A DNA stretch of 20,640 nt, taken from positions 1-20,640 of the forward strand of contig CALHDP010000096.1 of NCBI GenBank assembly GCA_938023085.1, given 5' to 3'. Of the stretch, positions 1 through 8,044 are shown piece after piece (within the stretch, counting starts at the first letter, position 1; every line of letters starts with the position of its first letter). The DNA comes from an uncultured Collinsella sp. (GTDB taxonomy: Bacteria > Actinomycetota > Coriobacteriia > Coriobacteriales > Coriobacteriaceae). A program made the translations under genes and the position numbers. Below the pieces are notes generated by a model. The model saw only the letters and a program-made list of their open reading frames with translations. It was not told the origin of the DNA and ran no database searches.

Positions 1-28
1 GGCTCCAACGCAAGTTGGGGCCTTTTTT
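1..28 (+). terminator. Rho-independent terminator of the upstream gene
   Basis: A nine-pair stem (1-9 with 14-22, one G-T pair) closes a four-base loop, GCAA, and is followed directly by six T. It ends transcription of a gene that lies before the window, and the ABC-F gene starts 32 bases later. Confidence 0.85.
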
Positions 29-59
29 CATATAGGCACACAAGGTCAAAGGCGGCACC

Positions 60-2093
60 ATGATCCTCCTGGTCGACAAGATCGAAAAAAGCTTCGGCGC
101 GCGCGTCCTCTTTAGCGGCGCGTCCTTCCAGATCAACCCCGGCGAGCGCTTCGCGCTCGTGGGCCCCAACGGCGCCGGCAAAACCACCATGCTCAAGATC
201 ATCATGGGCATCGATAGCCCCGACGCCGGCCAGGTCCAGTACGCCAAGGACTGCCAGGTGGGCTATCTAGAGCAAGAAACCAACCTGGAGCAAAAGGACA
301 CCACCATCCTCGCCGAGGTCATGGCCGCCGCCAAGGAAATTCGCCGCATGGGCGAGCGCGCCAACGAACTTCAGGCCCAGATCACCGAGCTCTCGGAACA
401 GGGCAAGGACGTCAACGCGCTCCTTAACGAGTACGGCCAGGTCCAGGACCGCTTTGAGCACCTGGGCGGCTACGAGCTCGAGAGCAACGCCCGCAAAATC
501 CTGTCCGGCTTGGGCTTTAAGGTCACTGACTTCGATCGCCCGTGCTCCGAGTTCTCGGGCGGCTGGCAGATGCGTATCGCGCTGGCAAAGCTCTTCCTAC
601 GTCATCCCGACCTGCTGCTTCTGGACGAACCCACCAACCACCTGGACCTCGAGAGCGTCCAGTGGCTGCGCGGCTTTATCGCCAACTACGACGGCGCCGT
701 GCTCATCGTCAGCCACGACCGCGCCTTCATGGACGCCTGCGTCGACCACGTCGCCGCTCTCGAAAACCGTCGCGTTACCACCTACACCGGCAACTACAGC
801 AGCTACCTCAAGCAGCGCGAGGACAACCTGGAGCAGATGCGCGCCAAGCGCGCTGCCCAGGAGCGCGACATCGCCCACATGCAGGTCTTCGTCGACAAGT
901 TCCGCTACAAGCCCACCAAGGCCGCCCAGGCCCAGGAGCGCATCCGCAAGATCGAGCAGATCAAAAAGGAGCTCGTCATCCTGCCCGAGGGCCACAAGCA
1001 CATCGACTTTAAGTTCCCCGACCCGCCGCGCTCCGGCGACATGGTCGTGGGGCTCGAGGGTGTATCCAAGTCCTACGGCGACAAGCACATCTACAGCGAT
1101 ATCGACCTCAAGCTCTACCGCGGCGAGCACGTAGCGCTCGTCGGCCCCAACGGCGCCGGCAAGTCCACCCTCATGAAGATCCTCGCCGGCTTGGAGCCGC
1201 CCACCACCGGCACCCGCGACCTGGGCACCAACGTGGGCGTGGCCTACTACGCCCAGCACGCGCTCGAGGGCATGACCGAGTCCAATACCGTCCTGCAAGA
1301 GATCGACACCGTTACGCCCAAGTGGACCGTGCCGCAGCAGCGAAGCCTGCTGGGCGCCTTCCTTTTTAGCGACAACGACGCAATCGAAAAGCAGGTTCGC
1401 GTCCTCTCCGGCGGCGAAAAGGCGCGTCTGGCGCTCGCCAAGATGCTCGTGGCGCCCGAGGCGCTCCTGTGTCTGGACGAGCCAACCAACCACTTGGACA
1501 TCGACTCGGTGGACATGCTCGAGAACGCCCTGCAAAACTTCCCCGGCACCATCGTGCTGATCAGCCATGATGAGCACCTGGTACGCGCCGTGGCCAACCG
1601 CGTGATCGACATCCGCGATGGCAAGGTCACGGTCTATGACGGCGACTACGACTACTACCTCTACAAGCGCGAGGACCTCGCGGCCCGCGCCGCCGCCGAG
1701 GCGGCAGGGGAAAGCGCGCCTGCCGCGGCCAAGTCCACCAAAGTCAGCGCCGCCCAGGCCGACACCCCCGCCGCGGCGCCTAAGCCGGCCGAGGGCAAAA
1801 AGACCAAGGAGCAAAAGCGCGCCGAGGCCCAGGCCCGCGCTGCGCTCAACAAAAAGCTCAAGGGCGTGCGCAACCAGCTCAAGAAGATCGAGGCGGAGCT
1901 CGACAAAAAACGCGCCCGCTATGACGAGCTTATGGAATTGATGGCAAGCGAAGAGCTTTATGCCGATCAAGATAAGTTCAACGCCGCGCTCGGGGAATAT
2001 AACGGCCTTAAGCAAGAGCTTCCCAAGCTCGAGGACGAATGGCTGGAGCTTTCCACCCAGATTGAAGAGGAGACCGCGCGTGAACTCTCGTAA
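60..2093 (+). CDS. ABC-F family ATPase (Uup/EttA/YdiF-like), ribosome-associated
   Basis: 677 residues with two ABC ATPase domains and no membrane segment, the ABC-F layout. Domain 1 has Walker A GPNGAGKTT at 35-43, signature FSGG at 165-168 and Walker B LLLDEPTNHLD from 187. A charged helical linker follows at about 235-310. Domain 2 has Walker A GPNGAGKST at 362-370, LSGGE at 449-453 and LCLDEPTNHLD from 470. The tail is an Ala/Pro-rich spacer (about 555-600) and then a Lys/Glu-rich coiled coil to the end, as in Uup. Known members bind the ribosomal E site and relieve stalled translation; some give antibiotic resistance, but nothing here points to resistance rather than housekeeping. ATG at 60 follows AAAGGCGG. 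It is the first gene after an upstream terminator, so it probably opens the operon. The subfamily (Uup, EttA or YdiF) is not settled. Confidence 0.93.
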   Translation: MILLVDKIEKSFGARVLFSGASFQINPGERFALVGPNGAGKTTMLKIIMGIDSPDAGQVQYAKDCQVGYLEQETNLEQKDTTILAEVMAAAKEIRRMGERANELQAQITELSEQGKDVNALLNEYGQVQDRFEHLGGYELESNARKILSGLGFKVTDFDRPCSEFSGGWQMRIALAKLFLRHPDLLLLDEPTNHLDLESVQWLRGFIANYDGAVLIVSHDRAFMDACVDHVAALENRRVTTYTGNYSSYLKQREDNLEQMRAKRAAQERDIAHMQVFVDKFRYKPTKAAQAQERIRKIEQIKKELVILPEGHKHIDFKFPDPPRSGDMVVGLEGVSKSYGDKHIYSDIDLKLYRGEHVALVGPNGAGKSTLMKILAGLEPPTTGTRDLGTNVGVAYYAQHALEGMTESNTVLQEIDTVTPKWTVPQQRSLLGAFLFSDNDAIEKQVRVLSGGEKARLALAKMLVAPEALLCLDEPTNHLDIDSVDMLENALQNFPGTIVLISHDEHLVRAVANRVIDIRDGKVTVYDGDYDYYLYKREDLAARAAAEAAGESAPAAAKSTKVSAAQADTPAAAPKPAEGKKTKEQKRAEAQARAALNKKLKGVRNQLKKIEAELDKKRARYDELMELMASEELYADQDKFNAALGEYNGLKQELPKLEDEWLELSTQIEEETARELS

Positions 2094-2376
2094 GGCCGCT
2101 GCCGTGGCGATGAGCATCATCGCCATCGCCTGTCGCATCTGCGGCATCTTTATGAGCGCGATGACTGTGCTGCTGTGCTTTAGCGGCCTGACCGCCAAGC
2201 TGCAGATCGTGGGCTTTGTCGTTGAGCTTTCTCGCGCGCTGCCGAGCGCCATCGCCGGCTACGGCGTCATCACATCGCCCTTTGGCGGCGTGTTCCGCTT
2301 GGATTACGCCATCGTCGCCGTTATCCTGTTTGTGGCCGACTACCTGCTCACGCGCGCCTCGCACCGCGTCCGCTAG
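2080..2376 (+). CDS. small hypothetical membrane protein, 98 aa
   Basis: I do not recognise a family. A GTG at 2080 preceded by AGAGGAG at 2066-2072 (seven-base spacing) gives 98 residues and overlaps the end of the ABC-F gene by 14 bases, a sign of coupled translation. An upstream ATG at 1960 lies inside the ABC-F gene in another frame and is not the likely start. The protein has a short basic N-terminus (NSRK), a long hydrophobic stretch at about 6-36, a second weaker one in the middle, and a third near 73-92 (ending VADYLLTRASH). It looks like a two- or three-helix inner-membrane protein. It sits just ahead of an M50 membrane protease gene, with nine bases between them. That might suggest a functional link, but no function can be assigned. 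Confidence 0.7.
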   Translation: MNSRKAAAVAMSIIAIACRICGIFMSAMTVLLCFSGLTAKLQIVGFVVELSRALPSAIAGYGVITSPFGGVFRLDYAIVAVILFVADYLLTRASHRVR

Positions 2377-2385
2377 GGAATCGAC

Positions 2386-3069
2386 ATGTCCAGCAGCTAC
2401 CTCATGAACCTGCTCGCCAGCGCCGTCGCCGTCATTGTTGGCATCGTAATCCACGAAAGCGCGCACGCCGCCACAGCCTGGGCGCTCGGCGACAAGACGG
2501 CCCGTTCGCGCGGACGCGTCTCGCTCAACCCGCTCAACCATATCGACCCGTTTGGCACCATCATCCTGCCGCTGCTCATGCTCGCAGCCGGCGGCCCGGT
2601 GTTCGCCTTTGCCAAGCCCGTGCCCGTCTACCTCAACAACCTCAAGCACCCCAAGCGCTACGAGGTCCTGGTGAGCGTGGCCGGCCCCGCGTCGAACATC
2701 GCACTCTCGTGTCTTGCTGCCGCCCTCATGCGCCTGACCTATGGCAGCCTCTACACCAGCATGTCATTTACTCTGGCGTCACAGATCATGAACTTCGGCG
2801 CCACGTTTATCGTGGTCAACTTGTCGCTCGCGTTCTTTAACCTCATCCCGATTCCGCCGCTCGATGGCTCGTCGATCATCGTGCCCTTCCTCAAGGGCAA
2901 GTCGCTCGCCAACTACTATCATCTGCAGCAATACGCCATGCCTATCCTCATCCTGGTGCTGTACCTGCTGCCCATGTGGACCGGCATCGATGTGATCGGC
3001 CGCTATTTCGACGTTACCGTGTATCCGTTCGCTGAGCAGCTGCTTAACTTCGCAATCGCCGGCATCTAA
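2386..3069 (+). CDS. site-2 protease (M50) family membrane metalloprotease
   Basis: 227 residues, mostly hydrophobic, with the zinc-metalloprotease motif HESAH at 23-27 inside the first membrane helix. The second M50 signature is present as NLIPIPPLDG at 152-161, where Asp160 would be the third zinc ligand. AGPASN at 99-104 is another conserved stretch of the short rhomboid-sized M50B members (YwhC/Rv-type). These enzymes cut transmembrane segments of substrate proteins within the membrane; the substrate here is unknown. There is no PDZ domain. GGGAA precedes the ATG at 2386, nine bases after the stop of the small membrane protein. The next gene, scpA, follows after an 84-base gap, the longest gap within the operon, which holds two small 5-bp inverted repeats and no clear terminator or promoter. 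Confidence 0.88.
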   Translation: MSSSYLMNLLASAVAVIVGIVIHESAHAATAWALGDKTARSRGRVSLNPLNHIDPFGTIILPLLMLAAGGPVFAFAKPVPVYLNNLKHPKRYEVLVSVAGPASNIALSCLAAALMRLTYGSLYTSMSFTLASQIMNFGATFIVVNLSLAFFNLIPIPPLDGSSIIVPFLKGKSLANYYHLQQYAMPILILVLYLLPMWTGIDVIGRYFDVTVYPFAEQLLNFAIAGI

Positions 3070-3153
3070 GGTAAACTTACAGGTCGACCGTGCAATACGG
3101 TCGTAACATGCACCCAAACCGCGCCGCGAAGGCGCCGTCAAAGGAGGTCGAAG

Positions 3154-3966
3154 ATGTCGTATCGCGTGTCGACGCAGGTCTACAGCGGACCGTTCGACCT
3201 GCTGCTGCAGCTGGTAACCCGCCAAAAAGTAGATATCGGCGCCATCTCGATCAGCGAGGTGGCCGAGCAGTACCTTGCCGAGGCCGAGCGCATCGAGGCA
3301 CTGGACCTGGACGTGGCGAGCGACTTTTTGCTGGTCGCGGCAACCCTTTTGGACATCAAGGCCGCCTCTCTGGTGCCGCAGGAGGCCCCGCGCAAAGTCG
3401 ATGACGACGATGACGAGTTCGACGAAGACCTCGAGGAGCTCAGCACGCTCGACGGCGACGCCCTGCGCGAGGTCCTGATCCAGCGCCTGATTGCCTACAA
3501 GCAGTTTAAAGGTGCGGCTGCGGCCCTCGGTGCCCGCATGCAGGCCGAAAGCCGCATGCATCCGCGCGTGGCCGGCCCTGACCCCGAGTTCCTTGGGCTC
3601 ATGCCCGACTACCTGGCCGGCATTACCCTGCGCGGCCTCGCCGTCATCTGCGCCGACCTGGACGGGAAGCGACAGACCTTCTTGCTGGAGGCCGAGCACG
3701 TGGCACCCCATCGCGTTCCGCTCGATCTGACGGTGGCCTCGGTCGACCGCTTTACTATGGCGCACCAAACCTGCACCTTCCGCGAGCTCTTGGACGGCGA
3801 CGCCACCACCGAGCAGCTCGTCGTCACCTTCCTGGCCATGCTTGAGCTCGCCAAGCGCGGCTCGCTCACGCTGAGCCAGGACGAGATCTTCGGAACCATC
3901 TGCATCAACCGAGTCGAGGGAGCCGAGGCATACGTGCCCGGCGAGGGCCCCGAGCTCACCGAATAG
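3154..3966 (+). CDS. scpA: segregation and condensation protein A (kleisin)
   Basis: 270 residues, at the long end of the family. The N-terminus has the ScpA hallmark YSGPFDLLLQLVTRQKVDIG, followed by ISEVAEQYL, the helix bundle that binds the SMC neck. An acidic run (DDDDDEFDEDLEEL, about 88-101) marks the flexible middle. The C-terminal winged helix (about 200-260) includes the segments VTFLAMLELAKRG and SLTLSQDEIFGTI. ScpA bridges the two SMC heads with ScpB in the bacterial condensin complex, acting on the nucleoid. The start ATG at 3154 has an almost perfect Shine-Dalgarno sequence, AAAGGAGGT, six bases upstream. scpB follows after 11 bases, the usual pairing. Confidence 0.95.
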   Translation: MSYRVSTQVYSGPFDLLLQLVTRQKVDIGAISISEVAEQYLAEAERIEALDLDVASDFLLVAATLLDIKAASLVPQEAPRKVDDDDDEFDEDLEELSTLDGDALREVLIQRLIAYKQFKGAAAALGARMQAESRMHPRVAGPDPEFLGLMPDYLAGITLRGLAVICADLDGKRQTFLLEAEHVAPHRVPLDLTVASVDRFTMAHQTCTFRELLDGDATTEQLVVTFLAMLELAKRGSLTLSQDEIFGTICINRVEGAEAYVPGEGPELTE

Positions 3967-3977
3967 GAGCCGCAACC

Positions 3978-4697
3978 ATGTCAACCCTTTCCACGCTGGA
4001 GGCAAACAGCCTCAAAGGCGCCCTCGAGGCGCTGCTGCTGGTGTCGAGCGACCCCGTGAGCGCACCCGCGCTAGCAGGTGCGCTGGATATCGCTCCGGGC
4101 GAGTGCGCATCGCTTTTGGCCGAGCTCAAAGTTGAGTATGAGGAGGCCAACCGCGGCTTTCAGCTGCGCGAGGTCGCCGGCGGCTGGCGCCTGTTTACGC
4201 ATCCCGCCTACCACGACGTGGTCGAGGCCTATGTTCTGAGCTGGGACACGCAAAAGCTGTCGCAGGCGGCGCTCGAAACCCTGGCCGTCATCGCATACCA
4301 CCAGCCCGTGACTCGCGAGGTGGTCAAGGGCATCCGCGGCGTTAATTCCGACGGCGTCATCGCGTCACTCGTAGACAAAGGTCTGGTGCGCGAGCTCGGC
4401 CGCGACCCCCAGCGCGGTCAAGCCATCATCTACGGCACGACCAACGCCTTCTTGGAAAAGTTCGGTCTGCGCTCCACCCGCGATCTGCCCGACCTGGAGC
4501 AGTTTGCCCCCGACGAGCAGTCGCGCCAGTTTATCCGCGAGCGTCTGAGCGGCCGCAGTATTCAGTCCACGCTCGAGGAGCAGGCCGAGGACCTGGACGA
4601 AGAGCGCGAACTGCTCGATACCGATGTTGAGGACACCGATGACGCAGAGCTTCTGCCCGCAGCTATTACCTCGGAGGACATGCATGACGAGGACTAA
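3978..4697 (+). CDS. scpB: segregation and condensation protein B
   Basis: 239 residues with the two winged-helix domains of ScpB. The first spans about 13-85, beginning LKGALEALLLVSSDPVS. The second contains LETLAVIAYHQPVTREVVK and then RGVNSDGVIASLVDKGLV, the most conserved block of the family, followed by YGTTNAFLEKFGLRS. The tail after about 200 is acidic and low in complexity (DEERELLDTDVEDTDDAEL). As a dimer ScpB binds the ScpA middle region in the SMC-ScpAB condensin. GGAG precedes the ATG at 3978. The last 14 bases overlap rluB, a common conserved neighbour. Confidence 0.95.
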   Translation: MSTLSTLEANSLKGALEALLLVSSDPVSAPALAGALDIAPGECASLLAELKVEYEEANRGFQLREVAGGWRLFTHPAYHDVVEAYVLSWDTQKLSQAALETLAVIAYHQPVTREVVKGIRGVNSDGVIASLVDKGLVRELGRDPQRGQAIIYGTTNAFLEKFGLRSTRDLPDLEQFAPDEQSRQFIRERLSGRSIQSTLEEQAEDLDEERELLDTDVEDTDDAELLPAAITSEDMHDED

Positions 4698-5655
4698 CGA
4701 AGCAGAGGAGACGCGCACCGCAAGTGCCACGGGCGCCACAACGCCCGCAGGCGACGCCCAGCCCGTCTACCCGCACACCATGCGCCTGCAGCGCTTTTTG
4801 GCGCGCGCGGGCGTGGCGAGCCGCCGCGGCTCTGAGGACCTGATGACCGCCGGCCGCGTGACCGTCAACGGCCAGGTCGCGACCGAACTGGGCACCAAGG
4901 TCGATGTCGACCGCGATCACATCGAGGTCGACGGCATGCCCGTCAAGCTCAACCAGGGCGCCGTGTACTTGATGCTCTACAAGCCGACCGGCTACCTCAC
5001 CACCATGAGCGACCCGCAGGAGCGCCCTTGCGTGGCCGATCTGGTCCCCCGCGACCGCTTTCCGGGACTTTTCCCGGTGGGCCGCCTGGACCGCGACACC
5101 ACAGGCCTTTTGCTCTTTACCACCGACGGCGACCTGTCGCAGGACCTGCTGCACCCGAGTAAGCACGTCTACAAGACCTACCAGGCACTCGTGGACGGGC
5201 AGCTGACCGACCGCGATCTGGACCCGCTGCGCCGCGGCATCGAGCTCGACGACGGCCTGTGCCAGCCGGCTATCTGCCGTGTCATCACCCCACGCGAGGC
5301 CGAGGCCGTAGCTCCCCAGGGAGTCAAGCCCGGCACCACCGCCGTGGAGGTCATCATCCGCGAGGGTCGCAAGAATCAAGTTAAGCGCATGCTGGGCAAG
5401 ATTCACCATCCGGTAATCCGTCTGCATCGCTGCAACTTTGCCGGCCTGGAGCTCAAGGATGTGGCCAAGGGTTCATGGCGCGAGCTCACCGACCGCGAGG
5501 TGCAGATCCTCAAAAGCGGTGGCATCCCTCCCAAGCAGGCCAGTGCCATGCGCGGCGGCAAGCCCCAAGACACGCCCGCCAGCCGCACGCGTCACCACGG
5601 CAGCCACGGCTCCGCACCCAAGCGCAACACCTACCGCGAGCGCTACACGGGCTAG
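4684..5655 (+). CDS. rluB: 23S rRNA pseudouridine synthase, RsuA/RluB family
   Basis: 323 residues from the ATG at 4684, chosen because GGAGG at 4673-4677 sits six bases upstream; an ATG at 4624 would lie deep within scpB. An unusual Thr/Ala-rich lead of about 32 residues comes before the S4 RNA-binding domain (MRLQRFLARAGVASRRG, about 33-85). The catalytic domain carries GRLDRDTTGLLLFTTDG with the catalytic Asp at 136, and later VEVIIREGRKNQVKRML and VIRLHR. The C-terminal 40 residues are basic and rich in Gly and His. The family isomerises a uridine in the peptidyl-transferase region of 23S rRNA (RluB: U2605 in E. coli). RsuA-type specificity cannot be excluded by eye, but the scpB-rluB-cmk order is typical of RluB. 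Confidence 0.9.
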   Translation: MTRTNEAEETRTASATGATTPAGDAQPVYPHTMRLQRFLARAGVASRRGSEDLMTAGRVTVNGQVATELGTKVDVDRDHIEVDGMPVKLNQGAVYLMLYKPTGYLTTMSDPQERPCVADLVPRDRFPGLFPVGRLDRDTTGLLLFTTDGDLSQDLLHPSKHVYKTYQALVDGQLTDRDLDPLRRGIELDDGLCQPAICRVITPREAEAVAPQGVKPGTTAVEVIIREGRKNQVKRMLGKIHHPVIRLHRCNFAGLELKDVAKGSWRELTDREVQILKSGGIPPKQASAMRGGKPQDTPASRTRHHGSHGSAPKRNTYRERYTG

Positions 5656-5721
5656 GCAACCCGCCGCGCCCCAACGCCCGCGAACCATACCAGCACGTCA
5701 CCCATCGAAAGGAAGCATTGC

Positions 5722-6408
5722 ATGATCGTCGCCATCGACGGCCCCGCCGGTTCCGGCAAGTCCACCATCGCCAAGGAGATCGCCCGCCAGCTGGGCTTTA
5801 ACAAGCTCGACACGGGCGCCATGTATCGCGCCGTCACCTTCGCCGCGCTCGACCGCGGCATCGACCTGGATGACGAAGCGGCCATCGACGCCCTCGCCGA
5901 GCAGATCGAGATCCGCTTTACCAACGGCACCGGCGAGGACACGCGCCTGACCGTTGACGGCCAGGACGCATCGGCTGCCATCCGCACCCCGCAGGTGGAC
6001 GCCAACGTGTCCAAGGTCTCGGCCTATCCGGGCGTGCGCGCCGCCATGCTCATCCATCAGCGCCGTGCCGCCGAGGACCGCGATATCGTAGCCGAGGGTC
6101 GCGACATCGGAACCGTCGTGTTCCCTAACGCGCAGGTCAAGATCTTCCTGACCGCCGACCCGCGCGAGCGCGCCCGCCGCCGCGTGCTTCAGCGCCACCA
6201 AAACGATGCCCAGCCGCTCACGTCCGAGCAGCTCGAGGCCGAGGTCGACGAGACCCTCGACGCCCTTAAGCAGCGCGACAAGCTCGACAGCAGCCGCGAG
6301 GTCGCCCCGCTCGTGCCCGCCGAGGACGCCGTGCACGTCGACTCCACCGCCCACACCATCGACGAGGTCGTCTCGATAATCGAGGACCTCATTAACCAAA
6401 GGAGGTAG
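5722..6408 (+). CDS. cmk: (d)CMP kinase
   Basis: 228 residues, the usual length. The P-loop GPAGSGKST is at 7-15, followed by the CMP-binding signature KLDTGAMYRAVTF, then AEGRDIGTVVFPNAQVKIFL and the lid sequence ADPRERARRR. The enzyme phosphorylates CMP and dCMP with ATP in the cytoplasm, recycling nucleotides from RNA and lipid metabolism. AAGGAAG precedes the ATG at 5722. A 66-base gap separates it from rluB, with no hairpin I could find. The end of cmk holds the strong Shine-Dalgarno sequence of the next gene, three bases on. Confidence 0.96.
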   Translation: MIVAIDGPAGSGKSTIAKEIARQLGFNKLDTGAMYRAVTFAALDRGIDLDDEAAIDALAEQIEIRFTNGTGEDTRLTVDGQDASAAIRTPQVDANVSKVSAYPGVRAAMLIHQRRAAEDRDIVAEGRDIGTVVFPNAQVKIFLTADPRERARRRVLQRHQNDAQPLTSEQLEAEVDETLDALKQRDKLDSSREVAPLVPAEDAVHVDSTAHTIDEVVSIIEDLINQRR

Positions 6409-6411
6409 CCC

Positions 6412-7140
6412 ATGCGCCTGTTTAAGCAGACGCCAGAGGACTATTACAACGCCCCCTACGCCGAGTTCCCGGCGATCATCCGCGGCACCGTCGTCGTAGT
6501 CATGGCCATCCTTTGGGCCTTCTCCAAGCTCATGTGGCGCTGGAAGGTCGAGGACGCCGATCTGCTGTTTGAGCGCCAGGAAGGCCGCGGAAGCGTGGTC
6601 ATCTGCAACCACACCTCGATGGCCGAACTCCTGGCTGTAGAGACGGCGCTGTTCTTTGGGGGGCGCCGCATTCGTCCCATCTTTAAGTCCGAGTTTGCCA
6701 AGAGCAAGATTGTGCGCTGGGCCTTTAGCCGCGTAGGCGGCATCCCCGTGGAGCGTGGTACTGCCGATATGAAGTGCCTGCGCGCCGCCCAGCATGCGCT
6801 GCAGCGCGGCGAGGACGTTCTGATCTTCCCCGAGGGCACACGCATCCGCTCACGCGAGATCAAGCCTGAGGTCCACGGCGGTTTTGCGCTCATCGCTCAG
6901 ATGGGCAAGGCGCCCGTTAACCCGCTCGCCATCTGCGGCTGGTCCGACATCACGCCCTCGGGCAAAAAGATCATGCGTCCCAAGAAGTGCTGGATCCGCG
7001 CCGGCAAGGCCGTCTCGCTTTCCGACGCACCGGCCGGGCTTAAGCGCACGGAGCGCCTGGAATGGTTTGAGTCCGAGGCCATGAACCGCGTCTACGCCAT
7101 GCGAGACGATCTGTGCGACGAGCATCCGGGCAGGTTCTAG
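6412..7140 (+). CDS. plsC: PlsC-type 1-acyl-glycerol-3-phosphate acyltransferase
   Basis: 242 residues. A hydrophobic helix at about 22-41 anchors it to the membrane. The acyltransferase motif I is NHTSMAE, giving His67 and Glu72 (HX4E) rather than the usual HX4D. The middle motif GGIPVERG at 109-116 and motif III FPEGTR at 139-144 are intact. Known members transfer a fatty acyl group to the sn-2 position of lysophosphatidic acid, making phosphatidic acid. plsY and gpsA lie downstream in the same run and would supply the substrate, which supports the role. AAAGGAGG just before the cmk stop gives a very strong ribosome site. The Glu replacement leaves some doubt about exact activity; another acyl acceptor is possible. 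Confidence 0.87.
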   Translation: MRLFKQTPEDYYNAPYAEFPAIIRGTVVVVMAILWAFSKLMWRWKVEDADLLFERQEGRGSVVICNHTSMAELLAVETALFFGGRRIRPIFKSEFAKSKIVRWAFSRVGGIPVERGTADMKCLRAAQHALQRGEDVLIFPEGTRIRSREIKPEVHGGFALIAQMGKAPVNPLAICGWSDITPSGKKIMRPKKCWIRAGKAVSLSDAPAGLKRTERLEWFESEAMNRVYAMRDDLCDEHPGRF

Positions 7141-7142
7141 CC

Positions 7143-8042
7143 ATGAGCGAGAACGTGACGAACACCTCCGCGACTGCGTCCGACCAGGCAATCGCGCCTA
7201 CCATCGAGATCGCCGCCCACGCCGGCACTTGCTACGGCGTACAGCGTGCGCTCGACATGGCGCTGGCCGCCGCGCCGCAGGCAGGGGAGAGCACTCAGGT
7301 CCATACCTTGGGTCCGCTCATCCATAACCCCATCGTGGTGCGCGAGCTTGATGAGGCAGGCGTCGGTCTGGCCGACACCTTGGACGACGCCACATCCGGC
7401 ACCGTGATTATCCGCGCCCACGGCGTGGTGCCGCAAGTCATTGACGCCGCTCGCGAGCGCGGCCTTACCGTGGTCGACGCCACCTGCCCCTACGTGAAGA
7501 AGGTTCATGTGGCGGCCGAGCGCCTGGTGCGCGAAGGCTACCGCGTGATCGTCGTGGGCGAGCCGGGCCACCCAGAGGTCGAGGGTATTCTAGGCCACGC
7601 CGGCAATGACGCGCAGGTCGTGAGCTGTGCCGCCGACGCCGATGCCCTGTCGCTCAAGGGCAAGGTGGGCCTCGTTGTGCAGACCACCCAGACCGCGCAG
7701 AACCTCGCCGAGGTCGTGGCCGCCATAACCCCGCGCGTGCAGGAGCTGCGTGTGATCAACACCATCTGCGCCGCCACGAGTGAGCGTCAACAGGCAGCAG
7801 CCACACTTGCCAACCGCTGCGACTGCATGGTCGTGGTGGGTGGCAAGAACTCGGGCAACACCCGCCGCCTGGCGCAGATTTGCGCAGACGCCTGCGAGCG
7901 CACGTATCATATCGAGGAAGCTTCCGAGCTCCAGGCCGCGTGGTTTACCGACGCTCACCACATCGGCATCACCGCCGGAGCCTCCACCCCGCAAGAACAC
8001 ATCGAGCGCGCCGTCACGCGCATCAAGGAGCTTTGCCGCTAA
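7143..8042 (+). CDS. ispH: 4-hydroxy-3-methylbut-2-enyl diphosphate reductase
   Basis: 299 residues from the ATG at 7143, two bases after the plsC stop. A GTG at 7113 would add ten residues inside plsC and is less likely. The three [4Fe-4S] cysteines are visible at Cys30 (AGTCYGVQRAL), Cys115 (DATCPYVKKVH) and Cys209 (NTICAATSERQ). Substrate-contact residues include His61 in GPLIHNP, His93 in RAHGV, GHPE at 142-145 and TTQT at 181-184. IspH is the last enzyme of the MEP pathway and makes IPP and DMAPP from HMBPP. The ribosome site is weak (GGGCAGG), which suggests coupling to plsC. About 20 residues precede the core, Thr/Ala-rich and probably disordered. Confidence 0.95.
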   Translation: MSENVTNTSATASDQAIAPTIEIAAHAGTCYGVQRALDMALAAAPQAGESTQVHTLGPLIHNPIVVRELDEAGVGLADTLDDATSGTVIIRAHGVVPQVIDAARERGLTVVDATCPYVKKVHVAAERLVREGYRVIVVGEPGHPEVEGILGHAGNDAQVVSCAADADALSLKGKVGLVVQTTQTAQNLAEVVAAITPRVQELRVINTICAATSERQQAAATLANRCDCMVVVGGKNSGNTRRLAQICADACERTYHIEEASELQAAWFTDAHHIGITAGASTPQEHIERAVTRIKELCR

Positions 8043-8044
8043 CC

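Noticed and set aside
597..2252. Long antisense open frame (551 codons) opposite the ABC-F gene
   Set aside because: GC-rich coding DNA often leaves such a frame open on the other strand; the product is low-complexity and the sense gene is certain.
3070..3153. Terminator or promoter in the gap before scpA
   Set aside because: Only two 5-bp inverted repeats without T runs and no good -35/-10 pair could be found.
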